Counted from the first letter of the stretch, positions 15,564 to 23,597 are shown. The stretch is 26,228 nt of DNA from an uncultured bacterium (GCA_938003875.1 CALKWO010000023.1:1-26228); one strand, 5' to 3'. A program made the numbers and translations. Notes: generated by a model not told the origin, from the letters alone.

Positions 15564-15576
15564 TAAATTTATATTT

Positions 15577-16149
15577 TTATTGGTGAATTTTTTCTAAAAG
15601 CCATGCCATATTTTTTCCTAAGTTACGAAAAGTTTCCAGACCTTCGGCATCTTGATTTATATCGCCAGGTTTCAGACCTATCCCTAGATTCCAGTAGCTT
15701 GACCCAGGAATAATCATCTGGGTGATCAGGAAGAAATAGTTAATAGCTGCGAACGTGGTGCAGGCACCCGCTCTGCGAACTGCCACTACAGATGCACCTA
15801 CTTTATGAGCAAGGATAGCACCGTTTACTTTAGCGACAAGCCCAGCTCTCTCTATAAAACATTTGGTGATGCCAGACATGTTACTTACATAAACAGGAGA
15901 GCCAATGATCACCCCATCTGCTTCTCTTAATTTTTTAAAAAGGGGGTTGAAATCATCGTTCAGGACACATTGTTCATTTTTATTTTTTGCACAACCCATA
16001 CAGGCTATACAGCCCTGAATTTTGTATTTACAGAGGTCAACCATCTCTGTCTGGATATTTTTGGCTTCTAGCTCTTCAAAAACAGTTTTAATAGCAATAC
16101 TGGTATTTCCATCCTTACGAGGACTTCCATTAAAAGCTACAACCTTCAT
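15577..16149 (-). CDS. Flavodoxin-fold NAD(P)H/FMN-dependent oxidoreductase
   Basis: This 190-residue protein has the FMN phosphate loop VAFNGSPRKDGNTS (4-17), then a cysteine cluster CIACMGCAKNKNEQC that in related iron-sulfur flavoproteins can bind a cluster, and ADGVIIGSPVYVSNMSGITK, the flavin ring-binding loop. The family reduces quinones, azo or nitro compounds or transfers electrons; the substrate here cannot be told. The ATG is preceded by AGGAGTG. It is divergent from the TPR gene at 16383 and next to the candidate origin on its other side. Confidence 0.88.
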   Translation of the reverse strand: MKVVAFNGSPRKDGNTSIAIKTVFEELEAKNIQTEMVDLCKYKIQGCIACMGCAKNKNEQCVLNDDFNPLFKKLREADGVIIGSPVYVSNMSGITKCFIERAGLVAKVNGAILAHKVGASVVAVRRAGACTTFAAINYFFLITQMIIPGSSYWNLGIGLKPGDINQDAEGLETFRNLGKNMAWLLEKIHQ

Positions 16150-16382
16150 AAATTCACTCCTAGTAACAGAAAAATAACAAATACAAATCTATAATTTTCT
16201 ATACAGCAGGTTACTATTATCGAAATCTTTTTTGATAAGTCAATGAAGAAAATTTCGAAATCTTGTTTCAAAATCCATCCTAAAGAGAAAAAGCTTGACA
16301 TCATCATTGCTTTTCTTCATAATGTGTTCTTAAAATATGCACTGGTTTGGATATTAAACCATAAAGGTGTGAGGAAAACAGT

Positions 16383-17975
16383 ATGCCATTTTTGGGAAGA
16401 AGTCTTCTGTTATTGCTTTTTCTGGGGAACATATTATGCTATTCTCAAATACCTCAGGAAGAAAATATAGCAGAGAAGCCTATCTGTACAGAAGAAAATT
16501 TTTCTTTGGAATATATGAAAGCGTTTCATAATTCTTCTGTTAAACGCATGGAATTTTTGGTAAAAAATTATCCTTACTGGGCAGCAGAATTGGTTCAAAA
16601 GATTTTCATTACCTATCTATCTCTTTACTATCAAAAAAAGTTTGACATGTCTCTAAACTATCTTGACGTAGCAAAAACGATTGTGAAATGCTATGAAAAG
16701 GAATTTAATGAAGATATATATTTAAAACAGCTTAACTTTTATGAAAATCTTTCCGATTTCCAGAAAAAATTGGCTTTCTATGCTATCCGTATTGTATATC
16801 GTGCTGATGTTACCCAAGATGCTGTGTATCTTTTTTCTATAGATGCAAAAAACGAAGATTTTTTAAATGATAAAAAAATCACAAAAGAGCTTCGCAAAAT
16901 ATGGGATAGAAATAATCTTTCCCTTTCTGATAATGCTTTGGTTATAGAAAAAACAGAGGGACAGGATTGGACAATTCAAGATAAAGAATCCGATATTATA
17001 AAAAACTATTTCCTATTAAGAACATCAGAAGAGATAGTTGTTTATCATACCGATCTTTATAAAGAAGCTATACAAATTTTGCAAAAAATTGGAGATGATT
17101 TCCAATTAGGGGTAGTTTTTAGCAAACTAGGTGAGCAATCCTATATACAAAAACAGTATTTAGATATGGAGAAGTTCTATTTGCAGGCTATGAGTTTTTT
17201 TGAAAAAATATCTGATGTATATAATATTGCAAAAAGTCTGAATTCTCTTGGGCTAGCAGCATCTTTAAGAAAAAATTATTCTTTCGCTTTTTCTTGTTAT
17301 GAAAAAGCACAGAAAATATTAGAGAAAAAAAACTATCCAAAAATATTGGCTTCTATTTTAAAAAATTTGGGAATATTAGAAAAAGAGCAGAAAAACTATA
17401 TAAAAGCTAAAGAATATTTTGAGGAAAGCCTTAAAATTTATTCTAATCTTATGGATACAAAGAGCCAGGCGGAGATATTTAGTAATCTTGGACTGATAGC
17501 ATATTTGGAACAGGAATATCCTCGTTCCATAGAATATCTGGAGAAAAGTGCCTATTTCGCTCGTCATTTAAGCAATACAGAAAATTTAATGTCTCAATTG
17601 GGATTGCTAGCTGATGCTAATATAGCAATAGGAAATTATAAAAAAACGCAATCTTATTTGGAAGAAAGGCTGGATATTGCAAAGACAAGAAACAACACAG
17701 ATGTTATTCTGGATATTTTATGCGATCTGGCTAAAGTCTCCGTTATTCAAGGGGAAAAAGAAAAAGCAAAGCAGTATTATCAAGATAAATTGTCTATTTT
17801 AAAAAGTAAAGGTGATATAATAAACAGCAAAGAAATAGAGGCAGAAATTGGCCAACTAGAATATAAGCAAAAATTTCAATATTTTCTATGGGGATCAGGA
17901 ATTTTAATCGCTCTTTTTTCCCTTAGAATTTTAATTCAAAGGATAGGAAATTATAATTTCAGGAACAAGAATTAA
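16383..17975 (+). CDS. Membrane-anchored TPR-repeat protein
   Basis: This 530-residue protein begins with a hydrophobic signal (LLLLLFLGNILCYSQ), so it is exported. Residues 35-235 are helical and without a recognised domain. Residues about 240-485 are six tetratricopeptide repeats with 40-residue spacing, for example SLNSLGLAASLRKNYSFAFS, ILKNLGILEKEQKNYIKAKE and IFSNLGLIAYLEQEYPRSIE. A single membrane span follows (FLWGSGILIALFSLRILI) with a short basic tail. It probably sits on the periplasmic side as a protein-binding scaffold. GAGGAAAA precedes the ATG. It lies 186 nt upstream of the Sm-like/ATPase pair, with a stem-loop repeat between, so cotranscription is uncertain. Confidence 0.8.
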   Translation: MPFLGRSLLLLLFLGNILCYSQIPQEENIAEKPICTEENFSLEYMKAFHNSSVKRMEFLVKNYPYWAAELVQKIFITYLSLYYQKKFDMSLNYLDVAKTIVKCYEKEFNEDIYLKQLNFYENLSDFQKKLAFYAIRIVYRADVTQDAVYLFSIDAKNEDFLNDKKITKELRKIWDRNNLSLSDNALVIEKTEGQDWTIQDKESDIIKNYFLLRTSEEIVVYHTDLYKEAIQILQKIGDDFQLGVVFSKLGEQSYIQKQYLDMEKFYLQAMSFFEKISDVYNIAKSLNSLGLAASLRKNYSFAFSCYEKAQKILEKKNYPKILASILKNLGILEKEQKNYIKAKEYFEESLKIYSNLMDTKSQAEIFSNLGLIAYLEQEYPRSIEYLEKSAYFARHLSNTENLMSQLGLLADANIAIGNYKKTQSYLEERLDIAKTRNNTDVILDILCDLAKVSVIQGEKEKAKQYYQDKLSILKSKGDIINSKEIEAEIGQLEYKQKFQYFLWGSGILIALFSLRILIQRIGNYNFRNKN

Positions 17976-18005
17976 ATAACTTCCACATTTCCTCCCGCAG
18001 ACTCA

Positions 18006-18050
18006 AGCAGATGCTATTAACATAGCACTGCTTAGCCTGCACAGGCTTTT
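18006..18050 (+). repeat. Conserved small stem-loop, copy 2, with a second terminator-like hairpin
   Basis: AGCAG-A-TGCTAT-TAAC-ATAGCA-CTGCT (18006-18032) has the same stem as 4480-4506. It is followed at once by AGCCTGCACAGGCTTTTCTT, a short GCCT/AGGC hairpin with a T run that could terminate the TPR gene transcript. Confidence 0.6.
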
Positions 18051-18051
18051 C

Positions 18052-18084
18052 TTCGTGTATTCTGATTGTGTTATAGAAGTTGAA
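18052..18084 (-). repeat. 33-bp dispersed repeat, copy 2
   Basis: It is the reverse complement of 8412-8444 with 31 of 33 positions matching. It lies directly after the stem-loop repeat and about 80 nt before the Sm-like gene. Confidence 0.65.
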
Positions 18085-18161
18085 CCTTATAAAATAATCT
18101 TTACAGAGATAAAAATCTTATAAAGAACTATTGTATTCAGAATTTTTCAGGATAGATTATA

Positions 18162-19277
18162 ATGGATATGGAACAAAATCATACCAAGACTCCTTATAAA
18201 AAATATAATAAACCGGGGAAACCAAAATTTGAGCCAAGCCCTTTACGAAAAAAAGCGATGGCTCTTGTGGATCAATATGGCATGGAAGAGGCAATTGCTC
18301 TTCAAATCGCAGCAGGAACTCTTCCTTTGGAACTATGGCAGAAAAAACAAGAAGAAAAAAAAGCAAGGTTGGAGGTACAAAAGCGAGTTCAGGAAAAAAT
18401 TTCTATATTTTCTTTACAAAATAACAACTTTGCTCTAAATACGGCTATCCAGATTCTCCGTGGCTCCTTTTGCCTTAGAGAATATAGAGATCAAAAGATT
18501 CTTAAAATGGAACAAAGGAAAGAGGCTCAAGATCTGGCTAATAAGTCTAATATTCCTATTCATATTGCACTTATGATTGTCAATAAAAAATTTACATTGG
18601 AAGAATATCTTGCCAGACAAGAGCAAAAAAAGCAAAGAGATGAAAAAGCACAGGAAATAAAAAGCCAGCATCCTGAGTTGGCATTGAGTACTTGCTATAT
18701 GCTCTTTGATAATGGAATAAATGTAGAAGATTATATAAAAAACAAGGAGCAAAATAAAGAAAAAAGGAAAGAATGGTATAAAAAATATTTAAAAGAACAT
18801 CAAGAAGAAAACCAGCCGCTTGCCAACTATCTCCAAAAATTGAAAACAAAGAAAATTCCTATTTTTTTATCCAGGCTTGGACATGAATCTTTATCTGGTT
18901 TAGTGATTGGTTATACTCCTTATGAGATAAAAATCAAAGATAAGCAAAATCGCATACATATATGTCCTAAAATATCTTTAAAGTTTTTCTGCCGTTTATC
19001 TTATGCAGAGAGGGTGCTTTCTTCCATCAAAGTTAGTCCTAAGCTGCAAAAAGAACCCGTACCTCCTAGTTCTAATCCTTATGAGCGATATGAAATGCCA
19101 GCAGATATTTTAAAAGAAGGAAATCCAATTTGCCTTATGCTCAGGGAAGGAGAAACGTTCGTTGGAAGCATAAAATGGTTTACAAAATATGATATAAAGC
19201 TATCTCTTTCTTCCAACCCTAAAAGTAATGTGATGGTATTCAGGCATGCTGTAATCGCAGCGCAGGCATCAGAATAG
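18162..19277 (+). CDS. Four-repeat, tandem Sm/Hfq-like protein (candidate RNA-binding protein)
   Basis: This 371-residue, charged, soluble protein has a basic N-terminal tail (1-27), then four similar helical units at about 28-70, 78-120, 121-162 and 163-205. Each has a helix, a turn and an E-Y/W-containing helix running into Q/E/K-rich residues (LELWQKKQEEKKAR, LREYRDQ, LEEYLARQEQKKQR, VEDYIKNKEQNKEK). The C-terminal half has two Sm-fold segments. Residues 229-280 (IPIFLSRLG...YEIKIKDK) are divergent. Residues 315-367 (NPICLMLREGETFVGSIKWF, YDIKLSL, VMVFRHAVIA) closely follow Hfq, whose domain ends in the YKHA signature. Hfq is normally about 80-100 residues and single-domain, so this is a new arrangement. 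The Sm assignment comes from motif reading only. The ATPase gene starts 2 nt after its stop. Confidence 0.6.
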   Translation: MDMEQNHTKTPYKKYNKPGKPKFEPSPLRKKAMALVDQYGMEEAIALQIAAGTLPLELWQKKQEEKKARLEVQKRVQEKISIFSLQNNNFALNTAIQILRGSFCLREYRDQKILKMEQRKEAQDLANKSNIPIHIALMIVNKKFTLEEYLARQEQKKQRDEKAQEIKSQHPELALSTCYMLFDNGINVEDYIKNKEQNKEKRKEWYKKYLKEHQEENQPLANYLQKLKTKKIPIFLSRLGHESLSGLVIGYTPYEIKIKDKQNRIHICPKISLKFFCRLSYAERVLSSIKVSPKLQKEPVPPSSNPYERYEMPADILKEGNPICLMLREGETFVGSIKWFTKYDIKLSLSSNPKSNVMVFRHAVIAAQASE

Positions 19278-19279
19278 CT

Positions 19280-20695
19280 ATGAACACTGATTTTTTCCCA
19301 AATTTTTTACAGCCCTTTATCTTGCAAATTCAAAAAGATATTTCTCAAGCAGAAAAAGTGCAGGGAATCGGGCATCTTTTTGAAAAAATTATAGGCTGGC
19401 TAGGAAAACTTGCTATCTTAGAATATATTCAAACTTCTAAAAAAACAAAAAAATTCTATAGCAATATTTTTTCTTTTACTATGCCCCAATCAGCAGGAAA
19501 TTGGATTCATATAATACAGAAACTGTTACAAAATACTCCTGATAATTTTTCTTCTTGCGTACTAGCTCCTTTATTGAAGTATCCTAGCTTTAAGCAAAAA
19601 AATACACAAGATCGTGTAGCACGTCTCTGTTCTTTTTATGAGATGGCTGCCTGCAGCAACTACTTGATTTCTTCGAATGACTTTTTAGAAGCAAATGAGC
19701 AAATTTGGGATTTTCTTGTTGATTTAGAATTTTTGCATAATGTAAGATATCAATACAAAGAAAAAAATTCTGTCATGCTTTTAGAAAACAAGGCTATTTT
19801 CCTAGAACCTTTTTTTGCTCTTATAGAAAAAGAAGGAAAGCTCTCTCTGGAGGAAAAAGATGGGGCAACTTTAGAGAAACTATATGAGCATTATTTGCCT
19901 GGAGAATGGAAAGAATATAAAAAAGAAGAGCAAGGTAGTATTGATTTTGAAGAATTCATAGATAGGAATAAAAATTATATTTTTATTCCTTGGTTAGAAA
20001 ATCGAATACAACAAACAATACAAAATACATTGGACTGGGAAAAAAAAATGCCTTTTGGCAATATTTTTTTTGTAGAAGGATACCCAGGTGCTGGCAAAAC
20101 AGCCTTGGCAACCCATTTAAAAGATTTTTTTCATAATGGAACTATCGAACATTGCTCTGGCTATTTTTTAGAAAAAAGCATTGCTTTGAAAGCAAATAGC
20201 ATTATTGCTTTTTTCAAAACACAATTAGAAAAAATTCATGTACCAGAGTATAAAATATTATTTTTTATAGATGGATTAGAGGGCCTCACAAAAACAGAAT
20301 ACCACAAGCTCTTAGAAAAAATAAAAGAGCATCCTTTTCACAACATTCTTTTTTTCTTTTTTATAAGATGCAATACATATCCTATAGATCATGTAAGAAA
20401 ATTTTTTTTGCCCTGCGAAGACAATCCTTTTTTTGAAGAGTGTTTTACAAAAGATTATATTCAATCTTTAACGGAAAAATATTTATGCTCTTCCCTCGGA
20501 CGCAAGATATTCCATTTCTTGAAAGAGAATCCATACTCATTTTTTACTGGAAATGAAATTGCAAAGTTTTTTGGGATATTTACGCCTGTAGTTCTCAAAG
20601 AGCTCCAATTCATGAAACCTTTATTGTCCTGTATGACTTTGCCTCAAGGGCAGGAATCCTATCGGATTTTTCATCCTATTTGCAAAATATTTTAG
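19280..20695 (+). CDS. P-loop ATPase with uncharacterised helical N-terminal region
   Basis: This 471-residue protein has a helical N-terminal region of about 240 residues (FLQPFILQIQKDISQAEKVQ through IWDFLVDLEFLHNV) with no domain I can name. A nucleotide-binding domain follows, with Walker A GYPGAGKT (267-274) and a Walker B-like ILFFIDGLEG (326-335). The layout is that of STAND/AAA-type ATPases with a sensor or effector region ahead of the NTPase. The end (GRKIFHFLKENPYSFFTGNEIAKFFG) looks like a winged helix. It begins 2 nt after the Sm-like gene, so translation is probably coupled and the two products are likely to work together. The gene is noticeably more A/T-rich than thrS. No known defence effector domain is recognised. 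Confidence 0.65.
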   Translation: MNTDFFPNFLQPFILQIQKDISQAEKVQGIGHLFEKIIGWLGKLAILEYIQTSKKTKKFYSNIFSFTMPQSAGNWIHIIQKLLQNTPDNFSSCVLAPLLKYPSFKQKNTQDRVARLCSFYEMAACSNYLISSNDFLEANEQIWDFLVDLEFLHNVRYQYKEKNSVMLLENKAIFLEPFFALIEKEGKLSLEEKDGATLEKLYEHYLPGEWKEYKKEEQGSIDFEEFIDRNKNYIFIPWLENRIQQTIQNTLDWEKKMPFGNIFFVEGYPGAGKTALATHLKDFFHNGTIEHCSGYFLEKSIALKANSIIAFFKTQLEKIHVPEYKILFFIDGLEGLTKTEYHKLLEKIKEHPFHNILFFFFIRCNTYPIDHVRKFFLPCEDNPFFEECFTKDYIQSLTEKYLCSSLGRKIFHFLKENPYSFFTGNEIAKFFGIFTPVVLKELQFMKPLLSCMTLPQGQESYRIFHPICKIF

Positions 20696-20722
20696 TTTAA
20701 ATTATGATTGAAGGGAAATGTT

Positions 20723-21772
20723 GTGAAAGGTGTTTTGTTTTTTTTAAGATTGTTTTTCGTGATTACCATTGCCAGCACAGCATACCAGATTTCTCTGGCG
20801 TTGTTTGCGGCTCCTCCCTTTTCGGCAGTGAATATTATCTGCATTATTATAGGTGCGCTATTTGCTGTTTTTATTATATGGATAGAGATTGAATATGCCA
20901 GCCGTTTTATCAACGCTATTTTTACTGTGATTTTAGGCATTTTAGTAGGGTTTATTGCTTCTACGCTTCTTATTCAGGCTATTTTCCTGATCCCCCATAT
21001 CAGGATGTTAAAAGAAAGCTTTCCACCTATCAAGGTACAGCAAACAGAAGATGCCATAAAGGTAGGAATTACCTTTTTCTTTTGCTATCTTTCTATCGTA
21101 GTTTTTTTCCGTACTCGAAATCGTTATAAAATGCTGATTCCTTTCGTAGAATTGAGCAGAGAGTCCTCAGAGCGATATCTTGTTCTGGATTCGAGTGTTA
21201 TCATAGATGGCAGAGTCTTGAGTATATGCGACACAAATGTCTTGCCTGGAACGCTTGTCATTCCTAAATTCATTCTAAATGAGCTACAGGCACTGGCAGA
21301 TTCTTCTGATCGTAATAAAAGAATACGAGGACGCAGGGGAATAGACATTCTGGCTGAGCTACAAAAAAAGCCTAAGATAAAAATCTATTTTGACCCTGAT
21401 ACATTAGAGCATATTAAAGAAGTAGATGATCGCTTGATTGCTCTTTCTCAACGCCTTAATGCAATTTTAGTGACAAACGATTATAACCTGAAGAAAATTG
21501 CAGAGCTTCATAATATTGAAATCATCAATCTGAATGCTGTTGCCAATGCACTAAGGCCTCCTGTAATTCATGGAGATGCCATAAATATACAGATTGTAAA
21601 GAAAGGCGAAGAGATCAACCAGGGAATAGGTTATTTGAACGATGGGACTGTGGTTATCGTGGAAAACGGTTTTTCCTATTTAGATAAAAACATAGAGGTT
21701 ATCGTTACCAATGTTCTCCAAAGCAATATGGGAAGGATGGTTTTTGCCAGGCCAGCAAATGAAAAACATTAG
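20723..21772 (+). CDS. PIN/TRAM-domain membrane protein (YacL-like)
   Basis: This 349-residue protein has four N-terminal membrane segments (first about 150 residues). A PIN nuclease domain follows: YLVLDSSVIIDGRV, IPKFILNELQALADS, RGRRGIDIL, and VDDRLIALS with LVTNDYNLKKIA, carrying the conserved acidic residues. A C-terminal TRAM domain follows (KKGEEINQGIGYLNDGTVVIVENG). This architecture is that of the YacL/PilT-N TRAM family found in many bacteria, with a suggested but little-proven role in RNA handling. A GTG at 20723 is 7 nt after AAGGG and gives a clean start. A TTG at 20708 is the alternative. It follows the ATPase gene by 27 nt and overlaps the CPBP gene at its end, so these genes form a plus-strand run. 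Confidence 0.88.
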   Translation: MKGVLFFLRLFFVITIASTAYQISLALFAAPPFSAVNIICIIIGALFAVFIIWIEIEYASRFINAIFTVILGILVGFIASTLLIQAIFLIPHIRMLKESFPPIKVQQTEDAIKVGITFFFCYLSIVVFFRTRNRYKMLIPFVELSRESSERYLVLDSSVIIDGRVLSICDTNVLPGTLVIPKFILNELQALADSSDRNKRIRGRRGIDILAELQKKPKIKIYFDPDTLEHIKEVDDRLIALSQRLNAILVTNDYNLKKIAELHNIEIINLNAVANALRPPVIHGDAINIQIVKKGEEINQGIGYLNDGTVVIVENGFSYLDKNIEVIVTNVLQSNMGRMVFARPANEKH

Positions 21773-22655
21773 TTTGTTATCTTTTTTACTATATGGTCTT
21801 ACTGTCTCTGCTGAAACACTCCAGGATAGTATGCAGAAAACACAAGATGTTTTTCTGAATTTTTTAGAATACCCTGTAGCGGTTGTATTCTTTATATTCT
21901 TTTATGCATTGATTCTTTGGGGCATTACTCTCTTGCTTTCTTTCCTTTTTTCCAGAATGTTTGCTCAAACAAGTTTCGTCCCTGCATTCTGGAAGCCCTG
22001 GGATATTCTTGTTTTTGTATTTTTTTATTTTGCTTGTTTTGTTTTATTGTCCAGTCTGATTCAATCTTTGGCTTCTCTATCGAAAGAGCAGGAATATTTT
22101 TCTCATCTTGCCATATATTGGGTTGTGAATATTTTTTGTTTGTTTGCTTTATTTTTCTTTCTAAGCTTTCTTCCAGGCTACGATAAAAAGAGTTTGGGAC
22201 TCTGTTCTATAAGACGCAAAGAAGCATTGGGAGTGGTCTTGGGCTATATCAGCTTCCTTCCCTGGTATCTTTTTTTATTTTATTGCACTCATCTTTTGTT
22301 TGCTCTTTTTCATTTAAAACCTCAGGTACAGGAAGTTGCCTTAAAAATTTTGAGCAGCCAAGGATTTATATGGTGGTTTGCAGTTGCTACTGCCATTCTG
22401 GTTGCTCCACTTATAGAAGAATTTTTATTCCGTGTATTTTTATATGGAGTTCTAAGGGAATATTTTGGCAAAGTATGGGCAGTTATTTTTACTTCCATTC
22501 TTTTTTCCTTGATGCACCAAAATCTTTTTGCTTTTTTACCAATTTTAGGATTAGGGATTTTTTTACAGATTCTTTATGAGAAAAAACAATGTTTATGGTA
22601 TTGTATTCTTGCTCATTCTTTGCATAATATTTTAACGCTTTTATATCTTTTATAG
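21759..22655 (+). CDS. CPBP-family intramembrane metalloprotease
   Basis: This 298-residue protein has about seven hydrophobic segments and the CPBP (CAAX-protease and bacteriocin-processing) motifs: IEEFLFRVFLYG with E220, E221 and R225, FSLMHQN with H253, and AHSLHN with H286/H289. These are the predicted zinc-binding and catalytic residues. In eukaryotes relatives cut prenylated CAAX proteins; bacterial members act in bacteriocin immunity or membrane protein processing. The substrate is unknown. The ATG at 21759 overlaps the end of the PIN/TRAM gene by 14 nt, which suggests coupled translation. A reading from 21711 is possible but would overlap further. Confidence 0.88.
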   Translation: MKNISLLSFLLYGLTVSAETLQDSMQKTQDVFLNFLEYPVAVVFFIFFYALILWGITLLLSFLFSRMFAQTSFVPAFWKPWDILVFVFFYFACFVLLSSLIQSLASLSKEQEYFSHLAIYWVVNIFCLFALFFFLSFLPGYDKKSLGLCSIRRKEALGVVLGYISFLPWYLFLFYCTHLLFALFHLKPQVQEVALKILSSQGFIWWFAVATAILVAPLIEEFLFRVFLYGVLREYFGKVWAVIFTSILFSLMHQNLFAFLPILGLGIFLQILYEKKQCLWYCILAHSLHNILTLLYLL

Positions 22656-22695
22656 CCCAAAAAAAATTTTTTTTTAAAAGAATAAAATTTTTTTG

Positions 22696-22725
22696 TTGCA
22701 TTTATCGAAATTTTTTGGATATATC
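22696..22725 (+). promoter_or_regulatory. Candidate promoter of the pentapeptide-repeat gene
   Basis: TTGCAT (22696-22701) and TATATC (22720-22725) are 18 nt apart. The block TGTTGCATTT-(N)-TTGG-TATA resembles the tRNA-Arg promoter, which also uses TTGCAT as its -35. It lies in the gap between the CPBP gene and the pentapeptide gene. Confidence 0.4.
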
Positions 22726-22791
22726 CTTATTTTGACTTGTGTAAGGTGTATTATTTCATTACTTTTATTCTTGCTCCAGGAGGAGGTTATT

Positions 22792-23589
22792 ATGGCCAAA
22801 GTACGCCGTTGTAAATATACATTCTCTTTCGGAGATTACAAAGGCAAAACTTGTGGCTTATCAGCTGATGCAAGTGGTTTTTGTATATGGCATAATCAAT
22901 CCAATGCTCCAAAAGAAATATCTATAGAATTTTTAGAAAAAAGAGTAGCAGAAAAAAAAACGCTGGAAGGTTTTAATTTGCAAGGAGCGATATTAAATAA
23001 AATACGCATAAAAAAGGCAATCATGCCCCGCGTAAATTTAAAAGAAGCCCGTTTGATCGATGCTGATTTAGAAGGTGCTTATTTAAGCGAAAGCAATTTT
23101 CAGCGTTCTAATATCAAAGGAATCAATCTGGAAGGAGCAAATTTAGAAAATGTAAATTTTGAAAGAGCCTTTGCAGAAGAAGCCTTTTTTCGCAATGCTA
23201 CTCTAGTTGCTGCTAATTTCAAACGAGCCAATCTGGAAGAGGCAAATTTTGAAAATGCCAATCTGGAAAATGCTAATATGATAGATGCAGACATGGAAAA
23301 TGCTGACCTGGAAAATGCTATTCTGACAAATAGCAATCTTTCTAATGCTAAGATGGGCAATGTTTGTTTGGAGAACGCTTCTATGGCAGAAGCCAATCTG
23401 GAAGGGGCTGATTTAGAAAATGCTAATCTGGAAGGGGCTGATTTAGAAAATGCCAATCTGGAAGATGCCAATTTGCAAGGAGCAAGTTTGGAAGCAGCCA
23501 ATCTGGAAGGAATATCCATTGGAGGGGCCGATCTTACAAATGCCAATCTGGAAGACACAGTTTTAGAGAATGATGAAATTGATTTGTAA
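22792..23589 (+). CDS. Pentapeptide-repeat protein with N-terminal Cys/His motif
   Basis: This 265-residue protein starts at an ATG 6 nt after a perfect AGGAGG. Residues 7-34 contain C7, C21, C31 and H34 (RRCKY...KTCGL...GFCIWHN), which could bind zinc. From about residue 56 to 260 it is made of A(N/D)LxN-type pentapeptides (ANLENANLEGADLENANLEG), expected to form a right-handed quadrilateral beta-helix. Such proteins may mimic DNA and inhibit gyrase, or have other binding roles; no specific partner is indicated. A 30-bp unit is duplicated in the DNA at 23401-23430 and 23431-23460 with one mismatch, so the repeat is recently expanded. It ends at a hairpin shared with the convergent FHA gene. 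Confidence 0.9.
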   Translation: MAKVRRCKYTFSFGDYKGKTCGLSADASGFCIWHNQSNAPKEISIEFLEKRVAEKKTLEGFNLQGAILNKIRIKKAIMPRVNLKEARLIDADLEGAYLSESNFQRSNIKGINLEGANLENVNFERAFAEEAFFRNATLVAANFKRANLEEANFENANLENANMIDADMENADLENAILTNSNLSNAKMGNVCLENASMAEANLEGADLENANLEGADLENANLEDANLQGASLEAANLEGISIGGADLTNANLEDTVLENDEIDL

Positions 23590-23597
23590 AATTAGAA

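Larger units (their letters stand above)
15143..15576. other. Candidate replication origin (oriC-like)
   Basis: This 434-nt gene-free, very AT-rich interval contains perfect DnaA boxes TTATCCACA at 15325-15333 and 15431-15439. A one-mismatch box TTATCAACA is at 15452-15460, and a reverse-strand box TGTGAATAA (TTATTCACA) at 15178-15186. About 27 nt past the last box is an A8T4-A7T4-A7T3 tract (15488-15520) with an 11-bp period, which should be bent and easily melted, like a DNA unwinding element. Genes to the left of about 11.4 kb are all on the minus strand and those to the right of 16.4 kb mostly on the plus strand, as expected around an origin. No dnaA, dnaN, gidA or parA genes are in the window, so this rests on sequence signals alone. 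Confidence 0.6.

Noticed and set aside
16243..16470. 75-residue frame upstream of and overlapping the TPR gene.
   Set aside because: It overlaps the signal peptide of the TPR gene by 88 nt, lacks a ribosome-binding site and shows no recognisable features.
23100..23558. Long minus-strand frame rich in Ser-Arg-Leu-Ala opposite the pentapeptide gene.
   Set aside because: It is the periodic antisense of the pentapeptide repeats, which removes stop codons by composition.
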